Shown: one piece after another, positions 8,671-18,922 of the stretch
Layout of the letters: each line of letters starts with the position of its first letter
Position numbering within the stretch: the first letter of the stretch is position 1
Assembly (NCBI GenBank): GCA_003576905.1
Contig: QEVG01000005.1
Coordinates: forward strand, 124,001 to 188,000
Origin: Planctomycetota bacterium
Lineage (GTDB): Bacteria > Planctomycetota > Phycisphaerae > UBA1845 > UTPLA1
Direction of reading: 5' to 3'
Length of the DNA: 64,000 nt
The notes under the pieces: generated by a model
Databases searched by the model: none
Told to the model about the DNA's origin: nothing
What the model saw: only the letters and a program-made list of their open reading frames with translations
Translations under genes and position numbers: made by a program

Positions 8671-8735
8671 TCGCCACGTACCCGGCGTCCGGCAAGGTGC
8701 TCGGACATGACGTGGCGGATTGAAGGTGAATGAAC

Positions 8736-9605
8736 ATGCGGCTCGCGATCGAACGGCTCAGGACGGTCAGATGCGGCGGCTGGACGCTCGTGGAGGTCCT
8801 TGTCGGCGTGTCGATCCTCGCCGTGCTCGCCGGCACGCTGGCCTTCTCCAGCCGCCTCATGCAGAACTCGCGCCGAAAGGCCACGGCCCAGAGCCAGCTT
8901 CGCCTGATTGCCACGGCCATCGACCAGTACGCCGACTTCTGGCCGAAGTGGAAGGTCGGCAGCGTTGTCATCGCCGACAAGGGCTGGCCCGATTTCGTGC
9001 CCGGCCGGCTTTTCGCCGCGTGCGGCAATCCCCTCGGCGTCTATCAGGCCATCCCCGGCTACAACGACTTCGTCGACCTGGGCGGTGGCGACTGGATTCA
9101 GGACAACGTGCTCGTGCTCAACGCGAATTCGACACTGGCCTTCGCCCTGCTCGCCGAGTCGGGCAAGGGTCCGCACGTTCGCGACCGCCGCGGCGCAAAC
9201 ATGCAGGAAGGCCGGAACTTCGTCAGCGGTTCGGGCCGCATCCTGTACCCCCCGTTTGATCCCGTCTGCGTGCCGGGCGCAGCCGACGCGGCAAAAACCA
9301 CCGAGGTATTTGTCGATCCGTGGGGAACGCCCATCCGCTATTTCTGGGTTTATCGCGATGCCTCGCGGACGTCACATCGCGGATGGCTCCCGGTGGATTT
9401 CGCACCGTTCGTCGCCGACTCCGGTCCGCTCGGCGTCTTCAACGGCGCCTTCAATCAGGACGCCGCGCCCGCCGCCACGCAGATCGCCGCGGGCTTTGTG
9501 CTGGAGTCCGCCGGTCCCGACAAGCGTTTTGGAAACGTCTGGAAAATCAACCCGACCCAGCAGGAGATCGCCGACGCGGAGGACAACCTCTTCATCGCGC
9601 CATGA
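8736..9605 (+). CDS. Prepilin-like protein (pseudopilin 1 of cluster)
   Basis: This 289-residue protein starts with a short basic leader and a prepilin site (RCGG then WTLVEVLVGVSIL), with Glu at +5 and an N-terminal hydrophobic helix. The large globular part contains FVDPWGTPIRYFW, a pattern common in planctomycete GspG/H-like proteins. ATG 8736 is chosen because AAGGTG lies 7 bases upstream, while ATG 8730 would touch it. Its stop overlaps the next start (ATGA at 9602-9605). It is probably a minor pseudopilin of a T2SS-like machine; which one is unclear. Confidence 0.8.
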   Translation: MRLAIERLRTVRCGGWTLVEVLVGVSILAVLAGTLAFSSRLMQNSRRKATAQSQLRLIATAIDQYADFWPKWKVGSVVIADKGWPDFVPGRLFAACGNPLGVYQAIPGYNDFVDLGGGDWIQDNVLVLNANSTLAFALLAESGKGPHVRDRRGANMQEGRNFVSGSGRILYPPFDPVCVPGAADAAKTTEVFVDPWGTPIRYFWVYRDASRTSHRGWLPVDFAPFVADSGPLGVFNGAFNQDAAPAATQIAAGFVLESAGPDKRFGNVWKINPTQQEIADAEDNLFIAP

Positions 9606-10537
9606 GTGAATTCGCCATGAAAACGTGCCCGGCACAGTTCGAAGACCTCCGATCGATCGCATTGCCATCGATGCGCTCGAACGGTCGCCCTCCGCGCCGG
9701 GCCTTCACCCTGGTCGAAATGCTCATCGTCATTGCCATCATTTCGACCCTGATGTCGATCAGCACCTATGCCTTCAGCAAGGCCCGTGAGACCAACGTCC
9801 TCGCCCAGGCCCGCAACGCCGTGCTCACCTACGCCAAGCTCGCCCGCAGCTATGCGATCGCCAACCAGATCGAAACGATGATGGTGGTCAATCCGTTCAA
9901 CGGGCGCTTCGAAATCTGGCATCTCAACCCGCCGCCCGGCGGCGGACCGTGGGACCCGCTCTCGTCCGGCACGGCGATTCCCTTCACCGACGGCTATGCC
10001 TGCGCCCCGGTGCTCGATTCCGGCGCGCGGCTGCCGGTCGATGCCAACGGTCGGCCCCTCGCCGTCGTTCATCCCATCGACTTCGGCGACGATGAGACCC
10101 GGCCGTACCTGACCGACAACGATCAGAATTTCGACAACAACACCTGGGCCGCCTTCTGTTTCGACAAGACCGGAAAGCTCGTGGTCCGCACGCGGCGGAT
10201 CGCCACCCGCACCTACACCTTGCGCGACGGAACGACCCGAAACGCGGCCGATCGCAACCGGCTTATCGACGAGTCGCCGGACTTCACCGTGTTTGACGTG
10301 CCCCCGTTCGTGATGGTCCGGGGCGGCGCGAGCCCCGATACACCGATTACCTCGACGCTGGGCTTTGTGATCTCCGAAGGGCCGAAGATGCGCCAGGTCC
10401 TCGGGCCGAGGCCCACCAGCCTGGACATTGTGAACAACTGGCTGATCCAGACCCGGCCGGGCGGCCGCTATGCCGATTTCGCCGATACCGTCCTCCTCAA
10501 TCGATACACGGGCGATGATCTCGTGGGAGCGTTTTAA
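9602..10537 (+). CDS. Prepilin-like protein (pseudopilin 2 of cluster)
   Basis: The 311-residue product has a roughly 35-residue basic leader ending PPRRA, then FTLVEMLIVIAIISTLMS with Glu +5. The residue before the cleavage point is Ala rather than Gly. The rest is a soluble domain with no motif I can name. ATG 9602 overlaps the previous stop, showing translational coupling. It resembles GspH-type proteins in size and position. Confidence 0.8.
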   Translation: MSEFAMKTCPAQFEDLRSIALPSMRSNGRPPRRAFTLVEMLIVIAIISTLMSISTYAFSKARETNVLAQARNAVLTYAKLARSYAIANQIETMMVVNPFNGRFEIWHLNPPPGGGPWDPLSSGTAIPFTDGYACAPVLDSGARLPVDANGRPLAVVHPIDFGDDETRPYLTDNDQNFDNNTWAAFCFDKTGKLVVRTRRIATRTYTLRDGTTRNAADRNRLIDESPDFTVFDVPPFVMVRGGASPDTPITSTLGFVISEGPKMRQVLGPRPTSLDIVNNWLIQTRPGGRYADFADTVLLNRYTGDDLVGAF

Positions 10538-10538
10538 C

Positions 10539-11702
10539 GTGACACACACGCTGCGCCATCCGGAACGACACGCCTCGGGCCGCCGCCCCGCCCGAATCGA
10601 CGCCCCTGCGCGCCGCGCCGCATGGCCTCGCGCTGCCTTCTCGCTCCTCGAGACGACCATCGCCGTCGGAATCCTCGGCATCGGCCTGATCCTCGTCGCC
10701 GCCATCTTCCCGGCCGCGCTGACGCAGCACCGCGAAAGCACCGACCAGGCCCGCGCCATCGAGACGATCGCCAAGGCCCAGGCCCTCATCGGCGCCAAGG
10801 TCGAGACGGGCAATCTGTGGGTGCACACCGACTACCTGCCGGGCGGATTATTGGCCCATCGCGATTCGCCGTGGTACCTGCTTCCGACGGTCAATCTCCG
10901 CGTGGGCAACGACTGCTGGGACGTCATGGTTCAGGGGACCGGCGTCAATGCCGGGCTCTTTGCGAATTTTGCCAACGGCGCCCCGGTCGGCGCGGGAAAC
11001 ACTTGGAACCTCCACGGGCTGGACATCCTCAGCGATCGTGTCGCGCCGTTCACGCTCTTTAACAGCGGATCAAGCTGCACCTCGACAGGTGACGGGCTTT
11101 TGTCACCCGCCGGCTCGCCCTTCACCGACGCGGAGCTGATGGAAGCCCCCAACCGACAGGTCTGGTACGGCTTCTACCGCCGCCTGGCCACCGGCTCCTT
11201 CGAATTCGCCGCCGCCGCCTGCAAGCAGCGAAAAAATCAGATCTTCGCGGAGCAGGATGCGACCGTTTCGACCTTCACAAGCAATCTATCCGTCTATGCG
11301 ACGAACAGGAGACTGCCCGTTCCGTGGCGTGTCCTCGTCTCATGGGAGGGCGGTAATGTGCTGACCAACGCCCTTTCGGTTCAGCCGGCGCCGCCAAATG
11401 GGATTGGACTCGCGGAGCTTGCCCCGGTCGGCACAAAGCTGATCGTCCGCGGCGGGGTGGATATCGTTCCGTCGGTGCCGATTCCGCCGCCGATTGGCGC
11501 GGGCGTGGTGCTGACCGTCTCGGACATCATCGACAATTACACCGTGGAGTTCGTCGGCGATTCGAGCGGTCTGCTCCTGCGCGATCCGCTGCCCGCCGGC
11601 CCGCCGCAGGCCTTCTTCGACGTCTGGGTCTTCCCCCCGTCGGTTGAGACCGGCGGCTTCGGCCGCGTCTCCCCGCTGCTCGATTGGAGGGTGCCTCTCT
11701 AA
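10539..11702 (+). CDS. Prepilin-like protein (pseudopilin 3 of cluster)
   Basis: This 387-residue protein has the prepilin segment PRAA then FSLLETTIAVGILGIGLI, with Glu +5 and Ala at -1; it is GspI/J-like in the helix. The start chosen is GTG 10539, one base after the upstream stop, with GGGAG inside the upstream gene at good spacing; an ATG at 10515 would overlap that gene by 23 bases. The middle contains a Cys-containing loop and the C-terminal half looks beta-rich. It is coupled to the next gene through TAATG at 11700-11704. Confidence 0.78.
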   Translation: MTHTLRHPERHASGRRPARIDAPARRAAWPRAAFSLLETTIAVGILGIGLILVAAIFPAALTQHRESTDQARAIETIAKAQALIGAKVETGNLWVHTDYLPGGLLAHRDSPWYLLPTVNLRVGNDCWDVMVQGTGVNAGLFANFANGAPVGAGNTWNLHGLDILSDRVAPFTLFNSGSSCTSTGDGLLSPAGSPFTDAELMEAPNRQVWYGFYRRLATGSFEFAAAACKQRKNQIFAEQDATVSTFTSNLSVYATNRRLPVPWRVLVSWEGGNVLTNALSVQPAPPNGIGLAELAPVGTKLIVRGGVDIVPSVPIPPPIGAGVVLTVSDIIDNYTVEFVGDSSGLLLRDPLPAGPPQAFFDVWVFPPSVETGGFGRVSPLLDWRVPL

Positions 11703-13252
11703 TGGCACGTATCCGCACCGCCTCCCGGTCTGCCTCCTCCCGCCGCGCGGCCCCGCCCCGCCCGCGCCGCCGCGCCTTCACCCTCGTCGAGCTCAGCGTG
11801 TCTGTCGGCCTGCTGATCCTTGCCATGGTCACCGTCGCCGGAATCTTCAGCATCAGCTCCGACGCCGCCGGCCGCACCGCCTCCCACGCCGAACTCCTCG
11901 AAGCCTCCGCCGCCCTCCATCAACGCCTCGGAGACAACCTCTCGCGCATCGTCCCCGGCCTCCTCATCATCGAAAGCCCGCCGCCGACCCAGGCCCGCGC
12001 CGAAACGACGCAGGGACCGCGCTATTTCCGCCTCCGCCACGACCGCCTCGTCTTCGTCGCCTCCTACGGCGGCGAAGGCGCCTTCGAATCCGTCACCGAC
12101 CCCACACGCGGCACGCCGCAGCTTCCGCTCCGCGAGCCTGCCGCCGCTTCTGATGCCCTCGTCTATTTCGGCCCCGGCATCCCCGTCGTCGGAGACGGCA
12201 CCCCCGCCGGAATCCGACGCGATTTCGCCGACGAATCCATCGCCCTGACCGCATCCGAATGGGTCTTTCTCCACCGCGCCATCCTCCTCCTCACCAGCTA
12301 CAACCCCGCCGATCACCCCGACTGGTCGCCCGCCACCAGCGGCCCGCGCCACATGGGACAGGTCTTCACCACCGGCGCCCTGCCGCCCTTCCCGGGCGGT
12401 ATGCTCGGCGGCGGCTCGCTGGAGACCAACTTTCCCGAGTATTACGAGGGCCGCCTCGATGCCGTCGTCTCCGACCCCGTGGCGGGGGGACTTGATGCCA
12501 CGGGTGCGTCACTCATCTCCTTCATCGAGGGCCACACGGTCACCGACGCCGACTTCGCCCAGATGTTCCGGGAAAACCTCGGCCCCGCCCGGGCTTCCGC
12601 CCTCTGGGAGCCGAGCCTGGCCCCGATCACCGCCAGCTTCACCGACGTAAACGCCGCCGATCACTTCCAGCGCGCCGCCGCGACTTTCCTCCCGCGCCTG
12701 GCGGACTTCCGCATCGAATGGACCGACGGCGGACGCATCGACCCGCTCGGCCCCGATGACCTGCCCAACACCGGCGACGAAGACTTCAGCACGCGCTGGT
12801 TCGGGCTCGGCCCTTCGCCCATTCGCGTCGACGGCACCAATGTTCCCGACATCACCGCCCCGGACGACCTGCGCTACCAGGCGAAGATGCGCGCCATCGC
12901 CGGCCCGCAGAACCCGGCAAACCCGAACGACGACACTGCCAGCCCCGCAAACCCGGACAACGACGCGCTCGCCACCGCCGCTTTCGTCAATCGCATCGAG
13001 TGGTCGCCCTTCGGCGTCAGTCCGAATGTCGACGCGCGATATCGCGCCGTGTGGCGCGGCTCCGACTACGATCGCTATCGCCCCAGGGCCCTGCGCTTCA
13101 GCTACCGCCTCTACGACGCCAACGGCCGGATACAGAAGCCCGCCCACCTCGATCTCAACGATGACGGCGTCGCCGACCCGGAGCCCGGCGTCACTCCGTT
13201 CAACGTCGTCCGCTGGGGCCAGGAGTTTTCAGTCGTCGTCGCCCTGCCGTGA
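11702..13252 (+). CDS. Prepilin-like protein (pseudopilin 4 of cluster, GspJ-like)
   Basis: The 516-residue protein has an Arg/Pro-rich leader ending PRRRA, then FTLVELSVSVGLLILAMV (Glu +5, Ala -1). The large soluble region includes acidic stretches such as LDLNDDGVADPEPG, which could bind calcium. It starts at ATG 11702 overlapping the preceding stop, with GGAGG upstream. Position before a GspK-like gene suggests a GspJ-like role in the pseudopilus tip, but its size is well above the usual GspJ length. Confidence 0.78.
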   Translation: MARIRTASRSASSRRAAPPRPRRRAFTLVELSVSVGLLILAMVTVAGIFSISSDAAGRTASHAELLEASAALHQRLGDNLSRIVPGLLIIESPPPTQARAETTQGPRYFRLRHDRLVFVASYGGEGAFESVTDPTRGTPQLPLREPAAASDALVYFGPGIPVVGDGTPAGIRRDFADESIALTASEWVFLHRAILLLTSYNPADHPDWSPATSGPRHMGQVFTTGALPPFPGGMLGGGSLETNFPEYYEGRLDAVVSDPVAGGLDATGASLISFIEGHTVTDADFAQMFRENLGPARASALWEPSLAPITASFTDVNAADHFQRAAATFLPRLADFRIEWTDGGRIDPLGPDDLPNTGDEDFSTRWFGLGPSPIRVDGTNVPDITAPDDLRYQAKMRAIAGPQNPANPNDDTASPANPDNDALATAAFVNRIEWSPFGVSPNVDARYRAVWRGSDYDRYRPRALRFSYRLYDANGRIQKPAHLDLNDDGVADPEPGVTPFNVVRWGQEFSVVVALP

Positions 13253-13411
13253 TCCTGCTCGGCCCGGGAAGGGGGGGCGGGAGCTTTCGCCGGCGCCGGG
13301 CCGCTCGCGGTTTTTCGGCGAATCCCGGCCGCGAATCGCTCTCCCGCCGGGTCGTCGGACGCCTGGGGGGTTCGTAGGATGGGGCAGGGGGGATTGGCGG
13401 AGAATGCACCG

Positions 13412-16400
13412 ATGACCCGATTTGCCCATGAACGTCTCCGAGTTCAACGATCCGCGCAGCGACGCGGCACGATCATGGTCTTCGTGCTCGGCGTGCTTAC
13501 CCTGCTCGCGCTTGTCGGCCTGGTGCTGATCGCCCGGACCCACGGCGAGTCGCGCCGCGTGCGGCTCGACATGACCGCCCAGACCGCCGATTCGACCCTC
13601 GCGAACGTCGTCCGCGGCATTCAGGAGACACTCTGGCGAGACATCTGGGGCCCCGCGCCCAACACCAATGACCCGCGCCCGCTGGACTCCAATCGCCCCG
13701 CGTCGGCCGCGGCTGTCCTTGAAAACAACGAGGCCTTCGACGCCCCCGGCGACAACGACCGCTGGCTCGCATCGACCGTTCCGTACATGCTGTACGAAAC
13801 CAATCCGACAAATCCGCTGTACGGTACTCCGCTCTCGGTTCGAACATTCACCGGCGCGTCGCCGCCGCCGACATATCCGATTTCAGAGAGCAACGTCCTT
13901 GCCTGGAAGAATGTCAGCTACGTCGGGACCGACCTGTTCAACAACGACCCGCTTCAGCCTTTCGCTTGGGCGACCAATTCGCGCTTCGAAGCGCCCCTTC
14001 CGGTTGCATACGCGACGGGCAAACTTTCGGATGTAATGGTCCTTCAAACTCCTCCCCCGGGGGATTGGGCGACCGGCGGGCCGATGATTCCTGGTTCGAC
14101 AACCAATGTCACCATCGCTGACGCCTTTGCGCGATGGGCCGATTCTTCACCCGGTGGACATCAAGACCAGCTCTTGGCGGCGTTTCCCGGCACCTCCCCG
14201 CGCTTCCCCTATTTCGATACCAACGCCGACGGCGAACTCGACCTCTACGACGCCGACGGCGATGGCGTTCCCGACTCGCCCCTCAGCCTCGAAATTCCGA
14301 TTGACACCCCCAACCCGAGCGCCCCGCGCAAACTCTATGCCGCCGTGCGCATCGTCGATCATTCCAGCATGCTCAATCTCAACGTCGCCTCGAGCGCCAC
14401 ACTCCCCGACGGCAGCGCCACCTTCGACGAACGCCTCCCCGGCTACCAGCGCCGCGGACAACGCGCCACCGAGCTCATGCTCGACGACCTCATCCACCGC
14501 AAGGACAGCTTCCTGACGACCGCCAACCGCTCCGGCCGGATGGTCAGTCACCGCAACAAGGCGGCCATTCCCGACCCCACGGTCTACGACGCCAACGTCG
14601 TGCGCCGAACCCTCGCCGGCGGCCCCGCGAATCCAAACGTCGTCCTGTACGGCCTCGCCGACGAAGCCTCCCTCCGCCATCGCGGCGTCCTCGTTCCCCA
14701 CGGCCGCCGCTTCGAGTTCTCGTTCAACTCCTACGAAACGGTCGACCGGGCTCTGCCCGCCACGCTCCAGTGGACGCGCGAGATCGAAACGACCGACTAC
14801 GGCTACGTCGGCCCCGAGTCGCGCTGGGTCCGCTTCAACGCCCAGTGGGGCGATCCGCAGGGCCTGTACGAGGGCAACGACGTAGGCGGCGTGACCAACC
14901 CCGTCATGGGCTGGCGCACGCTCATGCAGGAGGACGAACCCTTTTCCATCAAGCGGCAGCTCGTGACGACCGTCAGCCACGCCGTCGAGGTCCCGCCGGA
15001 CATCCGATACGGACTGGCCACAACCGATGCCCGGCTCGCGCAGCTCCGTAGCATCGGCATGGACTGGCCCGTTCTGAACACGCCCGGCCACGGACAGTCG
15101 CCGACGCTCTCCGGCGCTTTTGACCCCGCGAATGTTAATGACGCTGTTCCCGAATGGGCGCGCGTGCTCCGCATCGACCTCAACATGGGCAGCGCCGCGA
15201 ACCCCGCCGCGGCCAGGGATGACTTCCTTCGCTATGCCGCCGCCGCCATGTACCTGGCCCTCGAGGGCGTCCCGAGCGTCCAGGGCATTCCGGTCAGCGG
15301 CCAGCCCCTCAATCGCGAGTGGCTCGCCTGGCAGTTCGCGGCGAACCTCGTCGACTACCGCGACTACGACAACGATCCGACAATCATCTACTGGCCGACC
15401 CAGCCGGGCAGGGTCATCTACGGCGTCGAAAAGCAGCCGTTCCTCACCGAGGCCTACGCCCATTTGCGCGCCGGAGATACGAGCGGCGGACCCTCGCCGA
15501 CGAGCCGGCCGGGCGATCGCTGGTTCTTCGCCGTCGAGTTGTTCGTGCCGCCATACTGGCAGCTCAGCACGAACAATCTCTACATCCGCACGCCGGTAAC
15601 CGGCTCCGGCCCTGCCGAGCTGATGCCGCTTTCCAGCTTCCTGAGCGTCTCGGGGAACTTCCCTCCGCCGATGGACGGCGGACCGACCGGCCGGTGGATC
15701 GTCCTCTGCGGCTCCACCACCAATCCTCCGACGACAATCTCGCCGGTAACGCTGTCGACGTTCTACAGCAATCCCAGGTTCCGCATCGCCACCGACGGAA
15801 ACGGCTCCGTTGAACTGGTGTATTCCCTGACCGGCGCTGCGAACGACCCGTCCGAACATGTCATTGACGCCATCGGCCCGCACTACTCGGGACAGGGCAA
15901 TACCAGCGCGATGAGCGTCTTTTCAGGCAATAGCGCCGTCGATACCTGGGCCCGAAAGCCCGCCGGAATGGCGGTCGACACACGCATGGACTTCTCCCTC
16001 ATTCGCAGCACCAAGGGCTGGCGGTTTACCACCGCCTGGCACCGCTACGGCGAAGTCCCGCCGCCCCCGCGCCCGGCCAGCCGGCCCCCGCTCGGACAGT
16101 CCCTCGGCCGCGCCAACAGCGCCACCGACAACCTCGATAAGTTCATTCCGGAGTCCGTCTGGCCCGGCCGCGCCCCGATCAACGGCGTCTTTCCGCCCGG
16201 CGCGGGCGGGACCTTTGGCTCCGAAGTCCCGTTCCGCGATTTCGACTCGCCCGCGGACCTGAGCCGCCTGCTCATCGTCGGCCCGATTCACCGAGTCGCC
16301 CCGACCGATCCGCCTTTCCTTCTTGACCAGAACGGCGCGCCCCTCGGAGAGGGCCAGATTCCTGTCACCGAGGTGCTTGCCGAGTTGACCGCGTCCACCT

Positions 16401-17503
16401 TTGTCAGCGATCCGCCCGCCGGCGACTTGCCGTCGACCACTCTTGAGCGCGTGGCCGTCGGCCGCATCGACTTCGAAGACGCCCTTTCGGCCGGCGCCAA
16501 GCCTTGGACCCATCGCCTCATGGACTTCTTCACCACGCGCAGCCCCGTGTGGGACGGCATCGACAACGACGGCAGCGGCCAGGCCGACCTCGCCGACCCC
16601 GCCGAGGGCGCGCGGCTGCTCTACCGTGTCGCCGGAGGAATCAACATCAACACCGCGCCCGTCAGCGTTCTGCGGACGATTCCCTTTGTCAGCATGCTGC
16701 CCAGCTCTGTGGAATTCATGCTTCGCGTGTCGACTGCCGTGAACGCGGCAATTGAGTTTGACAACGCGGCCAACGCCGGCGTCTACTGGGACCTCGCCTC
16801 GGCCATTGTCGCCCGGCGCGAGTTGCGCCATGTCCCGGTGCGCCTCTGGAATCCCGCGAACCAGCGTATGGAGATGGCTACCGTCGCGCGGCGCGGCACC
16901 GGACTGGGCCGGCCCACCCCGGCCGATTCAGGACCCTTCGGCCGCGCGATTGAGCTTTCGTCGCTCAAGCACATTACCGGCGACACGGGGACCTTCGCCG
17001 ATCAGCACGCCCCGGCCTTTCGGATCGATCGCTTCTACTCCGATCCGGCCAACCCCGTCCTGCGCCTGGTTAATCACAAAGTCATTCCTTCCGACCCCGA
17101 TGCCGGACCGTGGTCGCCCCTGTCGCCCGACTTCCGCATGCGCCGGCTCGACAACGACGAAGACGGCAATTTCGACACCGGCCAGGGCGACGACTACATG
17201 GTTGACTACATGCCCCTCCCGGTCCCCGTCGGCGCGCCGGCGGACTACTTCGAGACCGGCGGCATTCGCGCGAGGGATATCCTCCTGACGCGCTGGCAGA
17301 ACCAGATGCAGACCCGGTCCGACGTATTCACCGCCTACATCGCCCTGATCGACGAGAACGGAAACTACGTTCAGCGCGGCCAGGTCACGCTCGATCGCAG
17401 CGACTGCTTCCGCAAGCCGCCGATCGTCGGTTCCGTCGGCGGCGCGGTCTTGCCGCGGATCCTGACCCGCGAAGAGGGCAGCTACGCCGAGGCCGTCCGC
17501 TAG
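13412..17503 (+). CDS. Giant GspK-like pseudopilus tip protein
   Basis: This protein has 1363 residues; typical GspK is about 330. It begins with a leader and QRRGTIMVFVLGVLTLLALV, a hydrophobic helix with no Glu at +5, as in GspK. Near residue 1076 it has GGININTAPVSVLRTIPFV, the helix-hairpin-helix signature of GspK. Asp-rich segments (DTNADGELDLYDADGDGVPD near 270, LDNDEDGNFDTGQGDDYM near 1245) look like calcium-binding loops. ATG 13412 has GGAGA 8 bases upstream. In T2SS, GspK caps the pseudopilus with GspI and GspJ. The intervening several hundred residues are unassigned and may be a substrate-binding or surface domain. Confidence 0.8.
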   Translation: MTRFAHERLRVQRSAQRRGTIMVFVLGVLTLLALVGLVLIARTHGESRRVRLDMTAQTADSTLANVVRGIQETLWRDIWGPAPNTNDPRPLDSNRPASAAAVLENNEAFDAPGDNDRWLASTVPYMLYETNPTNPLYGTPLSVRTFTGASPPPTYPISESNVLAWKNVSYVGTDLFNNDPLQPFAWATNSRFEAPLPVAYATGKLSDVMVLQTPPPGDWATGGPMIPGSTTNVTIADAFARWADSSPGGHQDQLLAAFPGTSPRFPYFDTNADGELDLYDADGDGVPDSPLSLEIPIDTPNPSAPRKLYAAVRIVDHSSMLNLNVASSATLPDGSATFDERLPGYQRRGQRATELMLDDLIHRKDSFLTTANRSGRMVSHRNKAAIPDPTVYDANVVRRTLAGGPANPNVVLYGLADEASLRHRGVLVPHGRRFEFSFNSYETVDRALPATLQWTREIETTDYGYVGPESRWVRFNAQWGDPQGLYEGNDVGGVTNPVMGWRTLMQEDEPFSIKRQLVTTVSHAVEVPPDIRYGLATTDARLAQLRSIGMDWPVLNTPGHGQSPTLSGAFDPANVNDAVPEWARVLRIDLNMGSAANPAAARDDFLRYAAAAMYLALEGVPSVQGIPVSGQPLNREWLAWQFAANLVDYRDYDNDPTIIYWPTQPGRVIYGVEKQPFLTEAYAHLRAGDTSGGPSPTSRPGDRWFFAVELFVPPYWQLSTNNLYIRTPVTGSGPAELMPLSSFLSVSGNFPPPMDGGPTGRWIVLCGSTTNPPTTISPVTLSTFYSNPRFRIATDGNGSVELVYSLTGAANDPSEHVIDAIGPHYSGQGNTSAMSVFSGNSAVDTWARKPAGMAVDTRMDFSLIRSTKGWRFTTAWHRYGEVPPPPRPASRPPLGQSLGRANSATDNLDKFIPESVWPGRAPINGVFPPGAGGTFGSEVPFRDFDSPADLSRLLIVGPIHRVAPTDPPFLLDQNGAPLGEGQIPVTEVLAELTASTFVSDPPAGDLPSTTLERVAVGRIDFEDALSAGAKPWTHRLMDFFTTRSPVWDGIDNDGSGQADLADPAEGARLLYRVAGGININTAPVSVLRTIPFVSMLPSSVEFMLRVSTAVNAAIEFDNAANAGVYWDLASAIVARRELRHVPVRLWNPANQRMEMATVARRGTGLGRPTPADSGPFGRAIELSSLKHITGDTGTFADQHAPAFRIDRFYSDPANPVLRLVNHKVIPSDPDAGPWSPLSPDFRMRRLDNDEDGNFDTGQGDDYMVDYMPLPVPVGAPADYFETGGIRARDILLTRWQNQMQTRSDVFTAYIALIDENGNYVQRGQVTLDRSDCFRKPPIVGSVGGAVLPRILTREEGSYAEAVR

Positions 17504-17768
17504 GACCACCCGGAACCGACGGCGAGGTGCACGAACCCCGCCTGCGCAAGCCGCGCTTCCGGCGTCGTTTACCGTCCGAGGTCCGCGAAATCCCGCGTTT
17601 CACGTTGTTTTTTGCTGGCCGGACACGTGGGCCGGTTGAACAATAAGGTGAGGGCCCGCGAGGGGCCGATTGTGCTTTACCCGGCCCCCGGCCAGACCCT
17701 AAGATGAAGGCAGGCATCGGGGGCCCCGGCAAGAAATGAATTCATCCCACCGCAAGGAGCGATCCATC

Positions 17769-18794
17769 ATGAGAACCCGGGCACAACGAAAGGCATTCAC
17801 CCTCATCGAGCTGCTCACGGTCATGGCCATCATCACGCTGCTCATCGGCATCCTGACGCCGGCCCTGGGCGCCGCCCGCGACCGCGCCCGCGCCACCGCC
17901 GTCCGCGCGCAGCTCAACGCCATGGAAGTCGGCCTCGAGGCGTTCAGCAGTGATGAGGACGAGTTTGCGCCTTCAAATGCAGTCCTCTACGCAAATGACA
18001 TCAACAATACGCAGGGTAACCTCGATCAGGAAATGCAGAACTGGGAGGTGGGAACCCTGAATGCCCCGTTACAGGGTGCTCACCTGATCGTGGACGCATT
18101 GGTCGGCCGAGATTTCCTGGGATACGACCCAAAGGCGCCAGGTGCAGGCGCACCACTCACGTATGATCGTTGGGCCTCCAACAATGATCGGCGAAAGCCG
18201 TACATTCCGGCTGACGGTGTTGATGTGACATCCGTCAATGAAGCGCCGGAGGATGGCTTCGGTAGAATTCCCACCACACTTGGAAATCCTCAACCGCAGA
18301 TTACGGGGGCCGGCGCCGAGCAGCTTCTGTGTCGCGTGTTTCGGGATAAGTTTGGCTGGCCAATTCTCTACTACCGAGCCAGTTCGACTGCAACGCAGAA
18401 CACGGAGATGATGCAGACTTCCGAGCCGCCTCCGGCCCAGTTTTACAGCGACGGTATTTACGATGGTAAAGACAATGAGGTTTTTACCAGCTATGACACA
18501 ACCAACTGTCCAGCCGGTGGTCCGGCGTCAAACCTGTCTCATCGGGTCTGTGACGCGAATCAACCGCTGCCGAATCAGGCCAATCATGGCCCGACGCTGG
18601 AGGACGAAAATCGGTTCGCCGAGTTCATTCGATCGTTCCGCGCGAGTACGTATAGCCCGACGAATCCGAACGACATCATCCAGCCCCGGCCTGTCAAGGC
18701 CGACCGCTTCATTCTCTGGTCCGCCGGCAAGGACGGCATCTGGGGCAACCTCGACGACGTGGCGAACTTCCAGGTGCTCTCGACCGAGCGCTAA
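17769..18794 (+). CDS. Prepilin-like protein (GspG-like, last of cluster)
   Basis: The 341-residue protein has a short leader RTRAQRKA and then FTLIELLTVMAIITLLIGIL, the best prepilin signature in the cluster, with Glu +5 and Ala -1. The soluble part ends with FILWSAGKDGIWGNLDD, a SAGxDGxxGxxDD pattern often seen in GspG-like proteins. ATG 17769 has AAGGAG 9 bases upstream. It lies 265 bases after the GspK-like gene, so it may have its own promoter, and it is followed by a strong terminator. Confidence 0.85.
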   Translation: MRTRAQRKAFTLIELLTVMAIITLLIGILTPALGAARDRARATAVRAQLNAMEVGLEAFSSDEDEFAPSNAVLYANDINNTQGNLDQEMQNWEVGTLNAPLQGAHLIVDALVGRDFLGYDPKAPGAGAPLTYDRWASNNDRRKPYIPADGVDVTSVNEAPEDGFGRIPTTLGNPQPQITGAGAEQLLCRVFRDKFGWPILYYRASSTATQNTEMMQTSEPPPAQFYSDGIYDGKDNEVFTSYDTTNCPAGGPASNLSHRVCDANQPLPNQANHGPTLEDENRFAEFIRSFRASTYSPTNPNDIIQPRPVKADRFILWSAGKDGIWGNLDDVANFQVLSTER

Positions 18795-18842
18795 TCAGGA
18801 CGCCCGTGCCGCTCAAACGGCACCACGCATGACGACAAAAAG

Positions 18843-18872
18843 GCCCCGGGCATCACCTGCCCGGGGCTTTTT
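18843..18872. terminator. Strong Rho-independent terminator
   Basis: A perfect 10-bp stem (GCCCCGGGCA / TGCCCGGGGC, loop TCACC) is flanked by an A run before and TTTTT after, so it can stop transcription in both directions. It ends the pseudopilin cluster and also faces the convergent mqnC gene. Confidence 0.92.
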
Positions 18873-18922
18873 CCGCGCCCCATTGCGCGAAACGTCGCAC
18901 CCTACGGAGGCCGGTGTGCCCT

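Noticed and set aside
11699-12352. Long minus-strand frames under the pseudopilin genes
   Set aside because: They mirror the strong codon bias of the plus-strand genes and show no family motif.
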